Shown: positions 42,511 to 51,052, counted from the stretch's first letter. The stretch: 64,000 nt of DNA from JBFLVU01 sp964589625 (GCA_964589625.1 CAZPSH010000010.1:43079-107078); one strand, 5' to 3'. Made by a program: numbers and translations. The notes: generated by a model from the letters alone, not told the origin.

Positions 42511-43309
42511 GGCCGTCCCCCTCACCGGTCACCGGCTCCTGCTGCTTCTCGGCCGCGAGGCGACGCCGGCGGTCGATCACCCAGTAGATCCCCCCCATGA
42601 GGGCGCCCATGCCCAGGAATTCCAGAGGGACGGGCCACAGGGCCGCCCATGTCTTTTCGGGTAGAGGCGAGTCCCCCGTCAGCCGGTTCTCGTTCCACGC
42701 CAGAAAGTCGAGGGAGATGTCGCCGATGAGGAGCACGGATGTGCCTCCGGCCTCGCGTTCGCCCCAGATCTTCTGAACGTACTTGGCGGGTTCGGCCGCC
42801 AGCCGGCGGCGGGCCTCCGCCAGCATCTCGTCCCGCGTGCCGAAGATCGTCGCCTTCTTTGGACAGGCCGTCACGCAGGCGGGTGCCTGGATCTTGCCGG
42901 ATTTCAGGTTGTCGTAGCACAGGATGCACTTGCGAACCGAGGGGGCGGCGGAACTCCACTCGTAGTGAGGCACGCCGAAGGGACACCCGAGCATGCAGTA
43001 GCGGCAGCCCATACAGACCGACTTGTCGTAAATCACAGGCCCCTCGGGGGTCTTGACGAGGGCGCCTACGGGGCACACGGAAACGCAGGCCGGATCGTCG
43101 CAATGCTGGCACTGTTTGCGAACGTAGCGGTTCCCGGGTCGCCGCACGACGGTCGTCCACCGGGACGCGGAAAGCCCGTCGGGGCTGGCTCCGGGCCGGG
43201 GCGGGACATCGGTCCCCTCGAGCCCGTTGATCTTCTGGCAGGCGGCGACGCATTCCTCGCAGCCGATGCAGAGGGTGACGTCGGTCAGGATGCAGGGATT
43301 CTGGATCAT
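42500..43309 (-). CDS. Four-cluster ferredoxin subunit, HmcB/HybA-like (module C)
   Basis: A 269-aa protein with four sets of cysteines: CIGCEECVAACQ, CQHCDDPACVSVCPVGA, CMGCRYCMLGCPFG and CILCYDNL...CVTACPKKA, the order of DMSO reductase-type electron-transfer subunits (NrfC, HybA, HmcB, DsrO). A hydrophobic helix near residues 225-245 (WPVPLEFLGMGALMGGIYWV) anchors it. No twin-arginine signal is present, so unlike DsrO it probably faces the cytoplasm or is carried by its partner. Genes on both sides overlap, with NarI-like upstream as ATGA. Confidence 0.9.
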   Translation of the reverse strand: MIQNPCILTDVTLCIGCEECVAACQKINGLEGTDVPPRPGASPDGLSASRWTTVVRRPGNRYVRKQCQHCDDPACVSVCPVGALVKTPEGPVIYDKSVCMGCRYCMLGCPFGVPHYEWSSAAPSVRKCILCYDNLKSGKIQAPACVTACPKKATIFGTRDEMLAEARRRLAAEPAKYVQKIWGEREAGGTSVLLIGDISLDFLAWNENRLTGDSPLPEKTWAALWPVPLEFLGMGALMGGIYWVIDRRRRLAAEKQQEPVTGEGDGHGK

Positions 43310-44010
43310 ACGCCCTCTCCCTCCTTTCCGAGAGCCAGGCGGACGCGGTCACCGGCCCGGGGGACGAAATGCCAGCCGAGTTCCCACGTGATCCGGGTGA
43401 AGGGGAACAGGAGCGCGTGGGCCAGCTTCGTGAAGGGGAGCAGGGCGATGACGAGCAGAGCGCCGGCCAGATGGACCAGGTAGGCGAGGGAGAACGGCAG
43501 GGGGTTTCCTTCCGGATGGGCCACCCAGTACCCGGTCAAGAAGGTGGTCGCGCACAAGATCAGGAGAAACCAATCCTGAAACCCGGAGAGCTCCCGGGTG
43601 GCGCGCTCCAGGAGGCGGAAACCCGCGATCACGACCAATCCCGCCAAGGCCGCGAGGGTGAGGCCGTCGGCCGCGGAGGCGGGGAGAGTGGGCCACGAGA
43701 GTCCGATCCCCTTCTCCACGAGGGCCACGTGGCCCGCGAGAAAGACCGGGACGAGGAGCACCCCGGCGTGGAAGACCGCGGAGGCGACCGTGTAGGGGAT
43801 CCGCAGGCCCCTCAGCGCGTTCACCGGAAAGATCCAGCCGAGACTCTTCTTGAACATCCACCGCCACGGGATCGACTGGTCCCCGGCCTTGCGGTAGGCC
43901 CGCACCAGCTCCACGACCGTCAGGACGACCTGCCGGGCGGATCCCAGGAAGAGGAGCGCGAAGGCGAAAACGAGCCCGGGCCCTCTGAGAAATTCGATCC
44001 AGGATTCCAT
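43306..44010 (-). CDS. NarI/HmcE-like membrane cytochrome b subunit (module C)
   Basis: A 234-aa protein with about five to six helices (about 10-34, 74-97, 112-132, 145-163, 172-195). Histidines in VFHAGVLLV, LVHLAGALL and FTKLAHALLFPF are likely haem b ligands; the last motif closely parallels the module A and B subunits. It lies 17 bases after the HdrD-like gene and overlaps the ferredoxin gene. With the HdrD, ferredoxin and NrfD proteins it completes the HmcB, C, E and F set. Confidence 0.85.
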   Translation of the reverse strand: MESWIEFLRGPGLVFAFALLFLGSARQVVLTVVELVRAYRKAGDQSIPWRWMFKKSLGWIFPVNALRGLRIPYTVASAVFHAGVLLVPVFLAGHVALVEKGIGLSWPTLPASAADGLTLAALAGLVVIAGFRLLERATRELSGFQDWFLLILCATTFLTGYWVAHPEGNPLPFSLAYLVHLAGALLVIALLPFTKLAHALLFPFTRITWELGWHFVPRAGDRVRLALGKEGEGV

Positions 44011-44027
44011 GTCCGTTTCCTCCCCCC

Positions 44028-45464
44028 TCAGAGCACGATGGCCTTGTACAGGAGGTCATGGAGGCCGACCACCTCCACGTCCTTCAGCCCGTGGTCCTCG
44101 CAGACCTCCCTCAGCTGCTTCTTGCAGTTGGCGCAGGGGGCCACCACGTACTTCGCCCCCGTGGCGCGGATCTGGTCGGCCTTGAGCTTGCCGGTGACGC
44201 CCGTGCGGTAGGGCCGGATCTCGTCCACCGAAACCGTTCCCCCGCCTCCGCCGCAGCAGTAGTTCTTTTCTCCCTTGGGCTCCATGTCCACGTAGTTCCT
44301 GCAGAAGGACTTCAAGATTTCCCTGGGCTGGTCCACGATCCACCCGCTGCGCGCGATGTTGCAGGGGTCGTGGTAGGTGACGCGCTCCGGCACGGCCTCG
44401 GGGTTCAGCTTCAGGCGGCCCCTCCGGAGCATGTCCAGCGTGATCTCCATGATGTTCTTGACGGGCAGGGCGTCCCGCCCTCCCCCGAAGGAGGGGACGA
44501 AGACTTTGGCGCTGCGCGAGGCGTGGCCGCACTCCCCGATGAGGATCGTGCGGCCCCCGAGCCGGTTCGTTTCGGCGATCTCCTTCTCGATGATCCGCTC
44601 GGCGCACCAATCGCTGTAGAAAAGCCCATAGTTGATCCCGTCGTAGTACCCGGTCCCAATGGTCCAGCGATCCGTCTCACCGGCGGCGTGGAAGGTGAGC
44701 GCGATTCCCTTCAGGGTCTCGGCTTCGAGGAGGTAATCACTCACGGCGGGGAAAAACACGAAATCGCGCCCCGGCTGATCCACGGGAAACTTCACGTCCA
44801 CGCCCTTTTCGTCCCGGATGTCGTCCTCGAGGAATTCGAGGGTGTCCAAGAGGGCCGGGACCGGAATGGCGGACGTATTTCCCGTCTTTCCCTCGAGCTG
44901 TTCGCGCGTGGCCACCACCAGCGCCTTGGGGGCGATGTCCATTTCGCTCAGGATGTAGCGGCTCAGGTGGGTGAGAAGGCCGTGATCGATGCCCATGGGA
45001 CACTCGAAGGAGCACCGGCGGCATCCCGTGCAGTGGTAGACTGATTCGGCGAGCTCACGAATCTTCTCCTCCGTGAGGTATCCGTTCCCCCTGAGCTTGC
45101 TCCCGAGGATTCCCCGCAGGGTGAAATGCCTCCGGTAGACCTCCAGAAGGAGGTTGGACCGGTAGCATGGGACGTCCTTGGGATCCTTCGTGTGAAGGTA
45201 GATCTGACAGGCGCACGCGCAGTTTCCGCACTTTGCCCCCACCCTGGAGTATGTGTCCACGAGGGGTCCGTAGTTGCTGTGCTGGAGAACCGCCGCGAAG
45301 ATCTCCAGAAAGCGCCGGACCTTGTCTCCCGGATACACGCGCTCCAGGTAGTAGCTAAGCCCTAAGACCTGGTGGGGCAGGAGTTTCGGTCTCGGCTTCG
45401 ACGCCACCTCCCCTCCCGGCGCGGGCTGCCCGTTTTCCACTCTCGATGCGGACTCCTGGGCCAT
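44028..45464 (-). CDS. HdrD/HmcF-like Fe-S oxidoreductase (module C)
   Basis: The ATG at 45464 gives 478 aa. The second 4Fe-4S site is normal (CTGCRRCSFECPMG), while the first reads KCGNCACACQIY with further PCYRS downstream, so its ligand spacing departs from CxxCxxCxxxC. CCG motifs YHDPCNIARSG and NYCCGGGGGTVSVDE are complete, followed by CANCKKQL. No receiver is attached here, in contrast to module B. It starts the core of an Hmc-like complex, 17 bases after the HTH gene. It would pass electrons between cytoplasmic thiols or other carriers and the membrane. Confidence 0.88.
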   Translation of the reverse strand: MAQESASRVENGQPAPGGEVASKPRPKLLPHQVLGLSYYLERVYPGDKVRRFLEIFAAVLQHSNYGPLVDTYSRVGAKCGNCACACQIYLHTKDPKDVPCYRSNLLLEVYRRHFTLRGILGSKLRGNGYLTEEKIRELAESVYHCTGCRRCSFECPMGIDHGLLTHLSRYILSEMDIAPKALVVATREQLEGKTGNTSAIPVPALLDTLEFLEDDIRDEKGVDVKFPVDQPGRDFVFFPAVSDYLLEAETLKGIALTFHAAGETDRWTIGTGYYDGINYGLFYSDWCAERIIEKEIAETNRLGGRTILIGECGHASRSAKVFVPSFGGGRDALPVKNIMEITLDMLRRGRLKLNPEAVPERVTYHDPCNIARSGWIVDQPREILKSFCRNYVDMEPKGEKNYCCGGGGGTVSVDEIRPYRTGVTGKLKADQIRATGAKYVVAPCANCKKQLREVCEDHGLKDVEVVGLHDLLYKAIVL

Positions 45465-45481
45465 TCGGCACTCCCCTTTCT

Positions 45482-45952
45482 TTAACCCTCGGCGCCCCCT
45501 CCGGAAGACGGGTCTGAGGCCCCCCCCGGGCCGCACTCCCCGTACTTCTGGAAATAGGCGCAGTCCTTGCAGTGATCCACGCGGCGGACGGTCAGGGGAA
45601 CCAGTCCGTGCAACTGCCAGCAGTTCAGGGTCTCGGAGCGCTTCACGAGACACTCGCCGCAGCGTTCGCCGAGAACGCTTCCGTAACGCGCGTCCTCCTC
45701 CTCGTGGAATTCCCAGCAGGTGGGCCTCCTTCCGGCCTCCCTGTCCACGAGTTCGGCGGCCATCCCCTCCTCCACCATGAACCGGCGAAGGTCCGACCGC
45801 AGGATCCGAAACTGTCCGCCCGCCGTACGGTAGGCCTTGAGGCGGCCACCGCGGATCCAGTTCAGGATCGTCTCGGGAGTCACGAAGCACAGGCGAGCCG
45901 CCCGCCCCGTCGTAAAGGCTCCCTCCGTCGCTCCTTCTCGCCGGCCCGCCAT
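45482..45952 (-). CDS. Excisionase-type HTH protein with cysteine-rich C-terminus
   Basis: A 156-aa protein. Residues 12-65 are a MerR/excisionase-like helix-turn-helix (FVTPETILNWIRGGRLKAYR, GGQFRILRSDLRRFM). Residues 78-140 carry cysteines in the pattern CWEFHEE, CGECLVKRSETLNCWQ and HCKDCAYFQKYGEC, likely a metal or Fe-S site. It is the first gene of the module C operon, downstream of a -24/-12 promoter. DNA binding governed by redox state or metal is a fair inference; direct evidence is absent. Confidence 0.82.
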   Translation of the reverse strand: MAGRREGATEGAFTTGRAARLCFVTPETILNWIRGGRLKAYRTAGGQFRILRSDLRRFMVEEGMAAELVDREAGRRPTCWEFHEEEDARYGSVLGERCGECLVKRSETLNCWQLHGLVPLTVRRVDHCKDCAYFQKYGECGPGGASDPSSGGGAEG

Positions 45953-46009
45953 GCTTTTTGCTCCTTGGGGAAATCGTCGCGTTTCGCCCTTTCCCCGGTT
46001 CCGGGGTAC

Positions 46010-46024
46010 GCAGTCCCCGTACCA
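46010..46024 (-). promoter_or_regulatory. Sigma-54 (-24/-12) promoter of the module C operon
   Basis: TGGTACGGGGACTGC on the minus strand matches TGGCAC-N5-TTGC with the invariant GG and GC exactly ten bases apart. It lies 58 bases before the HTH gene start and faces the module C operon. A sigma-54 activator is encoded divergently on the other side, which strongly supports the assignment. Confidence 0.7.
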
Positions 46025-46165
46025 ATCCCGAATGGGATCCTTCGAAAACTTGAAACAGGTGGATTAATAAGGTGTTGCGGCATCCGACCCTGGAAATAAG
46101 GAGTGCCGGCTGCTCTGCCTGGCGGGGGCTATTGGCGCAATGCACGACACCGTCGCGCGACACTA

Positions 46166-46181
46166 TTGCACTTTTCTGCAA
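46166..46181. promoter_or_regulatory. Inverted repeat, probable activator binding site
   Basis: TTGCA (46166-46170) and TGCAA (46177-46181) are perfect inverted arms around CTTTTC. The centre lies about 150 bases upstream of the -24/-12 element, the usual range for an enhancer site, and about 70 bases before the activator's own start, so it could also serve autoregulation. Confidence 0.5.
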
Positions 46182-46243
46182 CACACCGTAGAGTCTCCAC
46201 CAGCGGGACCCGGCCAGGGCGGACCCGGCCCCGGGAGGCGCGA

Positions 46244-47605
46244 ATGAACAGCAGGCTGGACGCCCGGTACTTTCCCCTCCTCCTGGACGTGGTGGACCAG
46301 GGGATCTTCACGGTGGATCAGGGCGGGCGCATCACCTCTTTCAATCGGGCCGCCCAGTCCATTACGGGCTACGCGGAAGACGAGGTTCTTGGGCGTCAGT
46401 GCTCCGCGGTCTTCAAGACCGACCTCTGCCACACGGTCTGCCCGCTGAGGCGGAGCATCGCGAGCCGCGAGCGCCTGCAGAACCGGGAGGTCCGGATCCA
46501 CGCCAAGGACGGCCGGACCATTCCCATCTCCATCAGCACCGCCCCCCTCGCTACGGCCTCCGGGAAACTCCTCGGAGGGGTGGAGGTCTTCAAGGACCTC
46601 AGCCACATCGTGGACCTGCGCCGCAAGATCGACGGCCAGTACCAGTTCGAGGACATCGTCAGCCGAAACCCCCAGATGCACCGGATCTTCGCCATCCTGC
46701 CCCTCGTGGCGGAGAGTTCCAGCACGATCCTCATTACGGGGGCAAGCGGAACGGGGAAGGAACTGCTCGCCAAGGCCATCCACAACCACGGGCCGCGAAA
46801 GCGGCGGCCCTTCGTGGCCCTCAACTGCGCCGCCCTCCCGGAAACCCTCCTCGAATCCGAGCTCTTCGGCTACCGCAAGGGGGCCTTCACCGACGCGCGC
46901 CACGACCGCCTCGGCCGTGTGGCCCAGGCCCAGCAGGGCACGCTTTTCCTCGACGAGGTGGGCGACCTTCCCATGGCCCTGCAAGTCAAGCTCCTGCGGT
47001 TCCTACAGGAGAAGACCTACGAGCCGCTGGGCTCGAACGTGCCGATCCGCGCCGACGTTCGCGTGATCACGGCCACCCACCGGGATCTGGCCGCCATGGT
47101 CCGGCTGGGGGCCTTCCGCGAGGACCTTTACTTCCGGCTCAACGTCTTGCAGATCCAGCTTCCCCCGCTCAAGGACCGGCCCGAAGACATCCCCCTTCTC
47201 ACGCGCCACTTCATCCAGCGATACAGGGAGGCCACCGGCAAGCCCATCGAGAGCGCCACCTCCGAAGCCATGGCGGCCCTTCTCCGGCACGATTTTCCGG
47301 GGAACATCCGGGAACTCGAGAACATCATCGAGCGCGCCTTCATTCTCTGCCGGGAGAAGGAGATCGGCATTGAGCACCTTCCCTTCCGCGAGGATTTCGT
47401 GGGGACCTCCTCGGCGGCTCCGCCCGCCTCCGGAGGGAGCCTCGGCATTTTGGAGGCCGAGGCCATCCGCTCCGCCCTGGCGAGAAACAAGGGCAACAGG
47501 ACCCGTGCCGCCAGGGAGCTGGGCATCCACCGAACCACCCTCATCCGAAAACTGAAGGCCCTGCCGGACGAGACCGAGGAGCGGCGACCCTCCCCCGGGA
47601 CTTGA
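46244..47605 (+). CDS. PAS-containing sigma-54 dependent transcription activator
   Basis: The ATG at 46244 gives 453 aa. A PAS domain (about 8-120) contains QCSAVFKTDLCHTVCP, a cysteine set placed like those in the nearby kinases. The AAA+ domain (about 135-370) has Walker A GASGTGKE, Walker B LFLDEVGD and the sigma-54 contact loop as GAFTDA rather than GAFTGA. A Fis-type helix-turn-helix ends the protein (RTRAARELGIHRTTLIRKLK). There is no receiver domain, so activation comes from the PAS ligand or redox state. It faces the module C operon across the -24/-12 promoter and precedes the DsrD-like, DsrN-like and sat genes. Confidence 0.93.
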   Translation: MNSRLDARYFPLLLDVVDQGIFTVDQGGRITSFNRAAQSITGYAEDEVLGRQCSAVFKTDLCHTVCPLRRSIASRERLQNREVRIHAKDGRTIPISISTAPLATASGKLLGGVEVFKDLSHIVDLRRKIDGQYQFEDIVSRNPQMHRIFAILPLVAESSSTILITGASGTGKELLAKAIHNHGPRKRRPFVALNCAALPETLLESELFGYRKGAFTDARHDRLGRVAQAQQGTLFLDEVGDLPMALQVKLLRFLQEKTYEPLGSNVPIRADVRVITATHRDLAAMVRLGAFREDLYFRLNVLQIQLPPLKDRPEDIPLLTRHFIQRYREATGKPIESATSEAMAALLRHDFPGNIRELENIIERAFILCREKEIGIEHLPFREDFVGTSSAAPPASGGSLGILEAEAIRSALARNKGNRTRAARELGIHRTTLIRKLKALPDETEERRPSPGT

Positions 47606-47648
47606 CCGCGGGCGTCCCCCCTCCTACCCTGGCGCCAGGAGGCCACTC

Positions 47649-47897
47649 ATGCCGATTCCGACCGAACAGCTCGCGGAGGCCATGTTCAAAATGGTCGAAG
47701 AGACCATGGGGAAGAAGAACCTGAAGGCCGGCGATTTGACCAAGGCCATGATCGCCCAGTTCGGCGAGGGCGAGGTCACCAAGGACGACTGCAAAGCCGC
47801 CATACGCATCCTCATGGACTCGGGCCGCTGCGTCTACAGTTACTTCGGGGGCAGCTACATCACACTTCCCCACCGTGAAGGCGCCGCCAACGACTGA
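47649..47897 (+). CDS. Small DsrD-like winged-helix protein
   Basis: An 82-aa protein with AGGAGG seven bases before the ATG. A helix (about 5-20) and a second helix pair lead into TKDDCKAAIRILMDSGRCVY and SYFGGSYITLPHREG, which reads as helix plus beta-wing. Size and the C-terminal wing resemble DsrD (VKKILTALVNDEVLEYWSSG in Desulfovibrio, from memory), now described as an allosteric activator of dissimilatory sulfite reductase. Overall identity looks low, so this is a fold-level suggestion. The next genes, DsrN/CbiA-like and sat, make the context favourable. Confidence 0.55.
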   Translation: MPIPTEQLAEAMFKMVEETMGKKNLKAGDLTKAMIAQFGEGEVTKDDCKAAIRILMDSGRCVYSYFGGSYITLPHREGAAND

Positions 47898-47990
47898 CGG
47901 GGCGGGGCGGCTGTCGGCGCGCCGCCCCCCGCTTCCCGCCGCGGACCCCATCCCGTCTTTGGCTTTGCCGAACCGCCGGAAGGGTCATCC

Positions 47991-49400
47991 ATGACCCGGT
48001 CTCTTCCCCGATTGGTGGTCGCCGGCCTGGGAGGAGATTCGGGCAAGACCCTCGCCTCCTTGGGCCTGCTGTTGCTCGCCCGCGAGAAGGGGTTGAAGCC
48101 GTCGGCCTTCAAGAAGGGCCCCGATTACATCGACGCCGCATGGCTCACCTGGGCCTGCGGGACGGCCGCGCGGAACCTGGACACCTTTCTGATGGGCTTT
48201 AACGGGGCGAGGACCTCCTTCTTCCGGCACGCCTCCCCGGACCTGAGCGTGATCGAGGGCAACCGCGGGCTTTACGACGGGTCGGACGCCCGAGGGACCC
48301 ACAGCACGGCGGAGCTGGCCAAGGCCCTCGGAGCGCCCGTGCTCCTCGTTCTGAACGGCACAAAGGTCACGCGCACGGCGGCCGCTCTGGTCCTCGGGTG
48401 CCAGAAGATGGACCCCGGCGTGTCTTTCGCGGGAGTGCTGCTCAACCAGGTATCGGGCGCCCGCCACGCCCGGGTGATCCGGCAGGCGGTGGAGGAGACG
48501 ACCGGGCTTCCGGTCCTCGGCGTCCTTCCCAGGGCTCAATCCGGCAATCTTCTGCCCGGCCGCCACCTCGGGCTCGTGACCCCCAGCGAGCATCCCCGCA
48601 TCCGGGAGCTGGAAGAAAACGTCCGGCGCCTCTTCGACGGCCACCTGGATTGGGAGGCCCTGCTTTTGGCCGCCCGGAGGGCCGAACCGGCCCCCGCGGC
48701 CGAGCCCGTGGCCCCGCCGCCCTCCGCCCGACCCGAAACGCCCCTCCGCATCGGCGTGGTGCGGGATTCGGCCTTCACCTTCTACTACCCGGAAAACCTC
48801 GAAGGCCTGGAACGTGGGGGGGGGCGGCTGATCTTCCTCTCGCCCCTCTCGGATGGGCGATTTCCCCAGGACCTGGACGCCCTTTACGTCGGAGGCGGGT
48901 TTCCCGAAACCCATGGGCCCGGGCTCGCCGCCGCCTGCGGGTGGATGGAAGGACTGCGGTCGGCGGTGCGGCGGGGACTTCCGGTTTACGCCGAATGCGG
49001 CGGGCTGATGCTCCTGTCCCGGACCCTTCGCTGGGAGGGCAGGACCTACCCCATGGCCGGGGTCCTCCCGGTGGACGTGGAGGTTCTCCCCGATCCGCAG
49101 GGCCACGGGTACGTGGACCTGGAGGTGGACCTTCCCAGCCCCTTCTTCGAGGTGGGCGCGCGGTTGAAGGGCCACGAGTTCCACTACAGCCGCGTCGTCG
49201 CCCCCGCCGATGTCGCCACGGCCGCCGCGGTGCGCCGGGGTACGGGCGCCATCGGCGGGCGGGACGGCCTCGTGGCGGGATCGGTATGGGCCTCGTACAC
49301 GCACCTGCACGCCCTGGGTTGCCCGGAGTGGACCATTTCGTTACTTCGCGCGGCTGGCGATTTCGCGCAGGCACGGAAGACACAGCCACCGTCCGTTTAA
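47991..49400 (+). CDS. CbiA/DsrN family a,c-diamide synthase
   Basis: A 469-aa enzyme. The N-terminal P-loop-like domain (VVAGLGGDSGKTLASLGLLL, FKKGPDYIDAAW, VIEGNRGLYDG) binds ATP. The C-terminal class I glutamine amidotransferase domain has LYVGGGFPETHG, the nucleophile in YAECGGLMLLS and a final HTYTH-like SYTHLHALG. It amidates carboxylates of cobyrinate, or in sulfate reducers (DsrN) of sirohaem. Between a DsrD-like gene and sat the sirohaem role is attractive, as DsrD and DsrN are often adjacent. No other cobalamin genes are in the window. A Pro/Ala-rich linker (about 228-250) joins the domains. Confidence 0.85.
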   Translation: MTRSLPRLVVAGLGGDSGKTLASLGLLLLAREKGLKPSAFKKGPDYIDAAWLTWACGTAARNLDTFLMGFNGARTSFFRHASPDLSVIEGNRGLYDGSDARGTHSTAELAKALGAPVLLVLNGTKVTRTAAALVLGCQKMDPGVSFAGVLLNQVSGARHARVIRQAVEETTGLPVLGVLPRAQSGNLLPGRHLGLVTPSEHPRIRELEENVRRLFDGHLDWEALLLAARRAEPAPAAEPVAPPPSARPETPLRIGVVRDSAFTFYYPENLEGLERGGGRLIFLSPLSDGRFPQDLDALYVGGGFPETHGPGLAAACGWMEGLRSAVRRGLPVYAECGGLMLLSRTLRWEGRTYPMAGVLPVDVEVLPDPQGHGYVDLEVDLPSPFFEVGARLKGHEFHYSRVVAPADVATAAAVRRGTGAIGGRDGLVAGSVWASYTHLHALGCPEWTISLLRAAGDFAQARKTQPPSV

Positions 49401-49621
49401 TTAAAGGCCTCTTCCATTCGTGCGGGATTTGGCCCAAACCGACCGAATCTCCCGATTCTCCATACCTGGAAGGGGAAGGACCCCCTATGATGGCTGGAGA
49501 GGGGACCTCCGTTCGGCCCGGAACGGTACGTCTGGGGCCCCGTCCGCGGGAGGGGGGATCTTCCCGTCACAGCGGTTACCGTCGAGGATTCCAAGGTGCG
49601 TGCATTGAGAGGAGGCTGTCG

Positions 49622-50890
49622 ATGAGCAAGCTGGTACCCCCGCATGGAAGCAAGGAACTCAAGTGCCTTCTGCTCGAAGGGAAGGCCAAGGACGACGAGA
49701 TCAAGAAGGCCCAGGGCCTGAAGAAGGTCCCCATCACCAGCCGCGAGACCGGCGACCTCATCATGCTCGGCATCGGCGGCTTCACTCCCCTGGACGGCTT
49801 CATGGGCCACGACGACTGGAAGGGCGTCTGCGACGCCTACAAGATGCCCTCCAAGAACGGCCTCTTCTGGCCCATCCCCATCACGCTCTCCGCCAAGAAA
49901 GACCTGGCCGACTCCATCGCCCTGGGCGAAGAGGTGGCCCTGTGGGACTCGGAGACCGACACCCTCATGGCCACCATGAAGGTCACCGAGAAGTACACCA
50001 TCGACAAGGCCTACGAGTGCGAAAAGGTCTTCCGGACCACCGACATGGCCCACCCCGGCGTGAAGATGGTCATGGAGCAGGCCGACGTGAACCTGGCCGG
50101 CCCCGTGAAGGTCCTCTCCGAGTCGTACTTCCCCGAGCAGTTCAAGGGCCTCTACCAGCGTCCCGCCGAGGCCAGAAAGATGTTCGAAGAGCGCGGCTGG
50201 AGCACCGTCGCCGCTCTTCAGCTTCGCAACCCCATGCACGGCTCCCACGCCTACCTGGCCTGGGTGGCCATCGAGGTCTGCGACGGGGTGTACATCCACC
50301 AGCTCGTCGGCAAGCTGAAGCCCGGCGACATACCGGCCGACGTCCGCGTGAAGGCCATCGACGCCTTGGTCAACAAGTACTTCCGCAAGGAGCGCGTGGC
50401 CATGGCCGGGTACCCCCTCGACATGCGCTACGCCGGTCCCCGCGAAGCCCTGCTCCACGCCGTGTTCCGCCAGAACTACGGCTGCTCCCACCTCATCGTG
50501 GGACGCGACCACGCCGGCGTGGGCGACTACTACGGCCCCTTCGACGCCCAGAAGATCTTCCTCGAGATCCCCCAGGACGCCCTCCAGCTCAAGCCCCTCT
50601 GCATGGACTGGACCTTCTACTGCTACGAGTGCGGCACCATGGCCTCCATGAAAACCTGCCCGCACGAGAGCAAAGCCGTCATCGATGACGAGGGCAACTA
50701 CAAGGGCGGCGCCCGCCTTCTCCTCTCCGGAACCCTCCTTCGCAAGCTCATGAGCGAAGGCAAGCCGGTTCCGGCGGAGTTCTCCAAGCCCGAGGTCATC
50801 GCCGTCCTGAAGGAGTACTACGACCACCTCGAAGAGAAGGTGGAAGTCAAGCTCCACGGGGCCGCCACGGGCGACGTGAAGAAGAACTGA
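49622..50890 (+). CDS. sat: Sulfate adenylyltransferase (ATP sulfurylase), dissimilatory type
   Basis: The ATG at 49622 (GAGGAGG upstream) gives 422 aa, the length of homo-oligomeric Sat without a kinase domain. The active-site motif is QLRNPMHGSHAYL, followed by VGRDHAGVGDYYGPFDA and a zinc-type cluster YECGTMASMKTCPHE, all characteristic. It activates sulfate to APS with release of pyrophosphate, or runs in reverse in sulfur oxidisers. Codon choice is strikingly uniform (C/G-ending nearly throughout), suggesting high expression. 221 bases without a gene precede it, and a 12-bp hairpin follows 32 bases after the stop. apr genes are not in the window. Confidence 0.96.
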   Translation: MSKLVPPHGSKELKCLLLEGKAKDDEIKKAQGLKKVPITSRETGDLIMLGIGGFTPLDGFMGHDDWKGVCDAYKMPSKNGLFWPIPITLSAKKDLADSIALGEEVALWDSETDTLMATMKVTEKYTIDKAYECEKVFRTTDMAHPGVKMVMEQADVNLAGPVKVLSESYFPEQFKGLYQRPAEARKMFEERGWSTVAALQLRNPMHGSHAYLAWVAIEVCDGVYIHQLVGKLKPGDIPADVRVKAIDALVNKYFRKERVAMAGYPLDMRYAGPREALLHAVFRQNYGCSHLIVGRDHAGVGDYYGPFDAQKIFLEIPQDALQLKPLCMDWTFYCYECGTMASMKTCPHESKAVIDDEGNYKGGARLLLSGTLLRKLMSEGKPVPAEFSKPEVIAVLKEYYDHLEEKVEVKLHGAATGDVKKN

Positions 50891-50922
50891 CCGCCCGGAC
50901 GGAAGTCCGCGGCATACCACCT

Positions 50923-50951
50923 GGAGGCCGGGGCCTGGCGCCCCGGCCTCC
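50923..50951 (+). terminator. Perfect 12-bp GC hairpin after sat
   Basis: GGAGGCCGGGGC (50923-50934) and GCCCCGGCCTCC (50940-50951) form an uninterrupted stem with a 5-base loop. No U-tract follows, so termination would have to rely on the very stable stem or on Rho. Confidence 0.6.
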
Positions 50952-51052
50952 GCGTCTCTCCCCCCGAAGGTCGTCGATCCCCGCCCGCCCTCCGCGGGTG
51001 GGAACTTTTCGGCACCGACTTGCGTAGGGAGGGGTGTAAGGGGAGAGACACC

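Noticed and set aside
46120..46145. A second sigma-54 promoter, TGGCGGGGGCTATTGG, facing the activator gene
   Set aside because: The distance between GG and the downstream GC is 11 rather than 10 bases, and the -12 element lacks the TTGC core.
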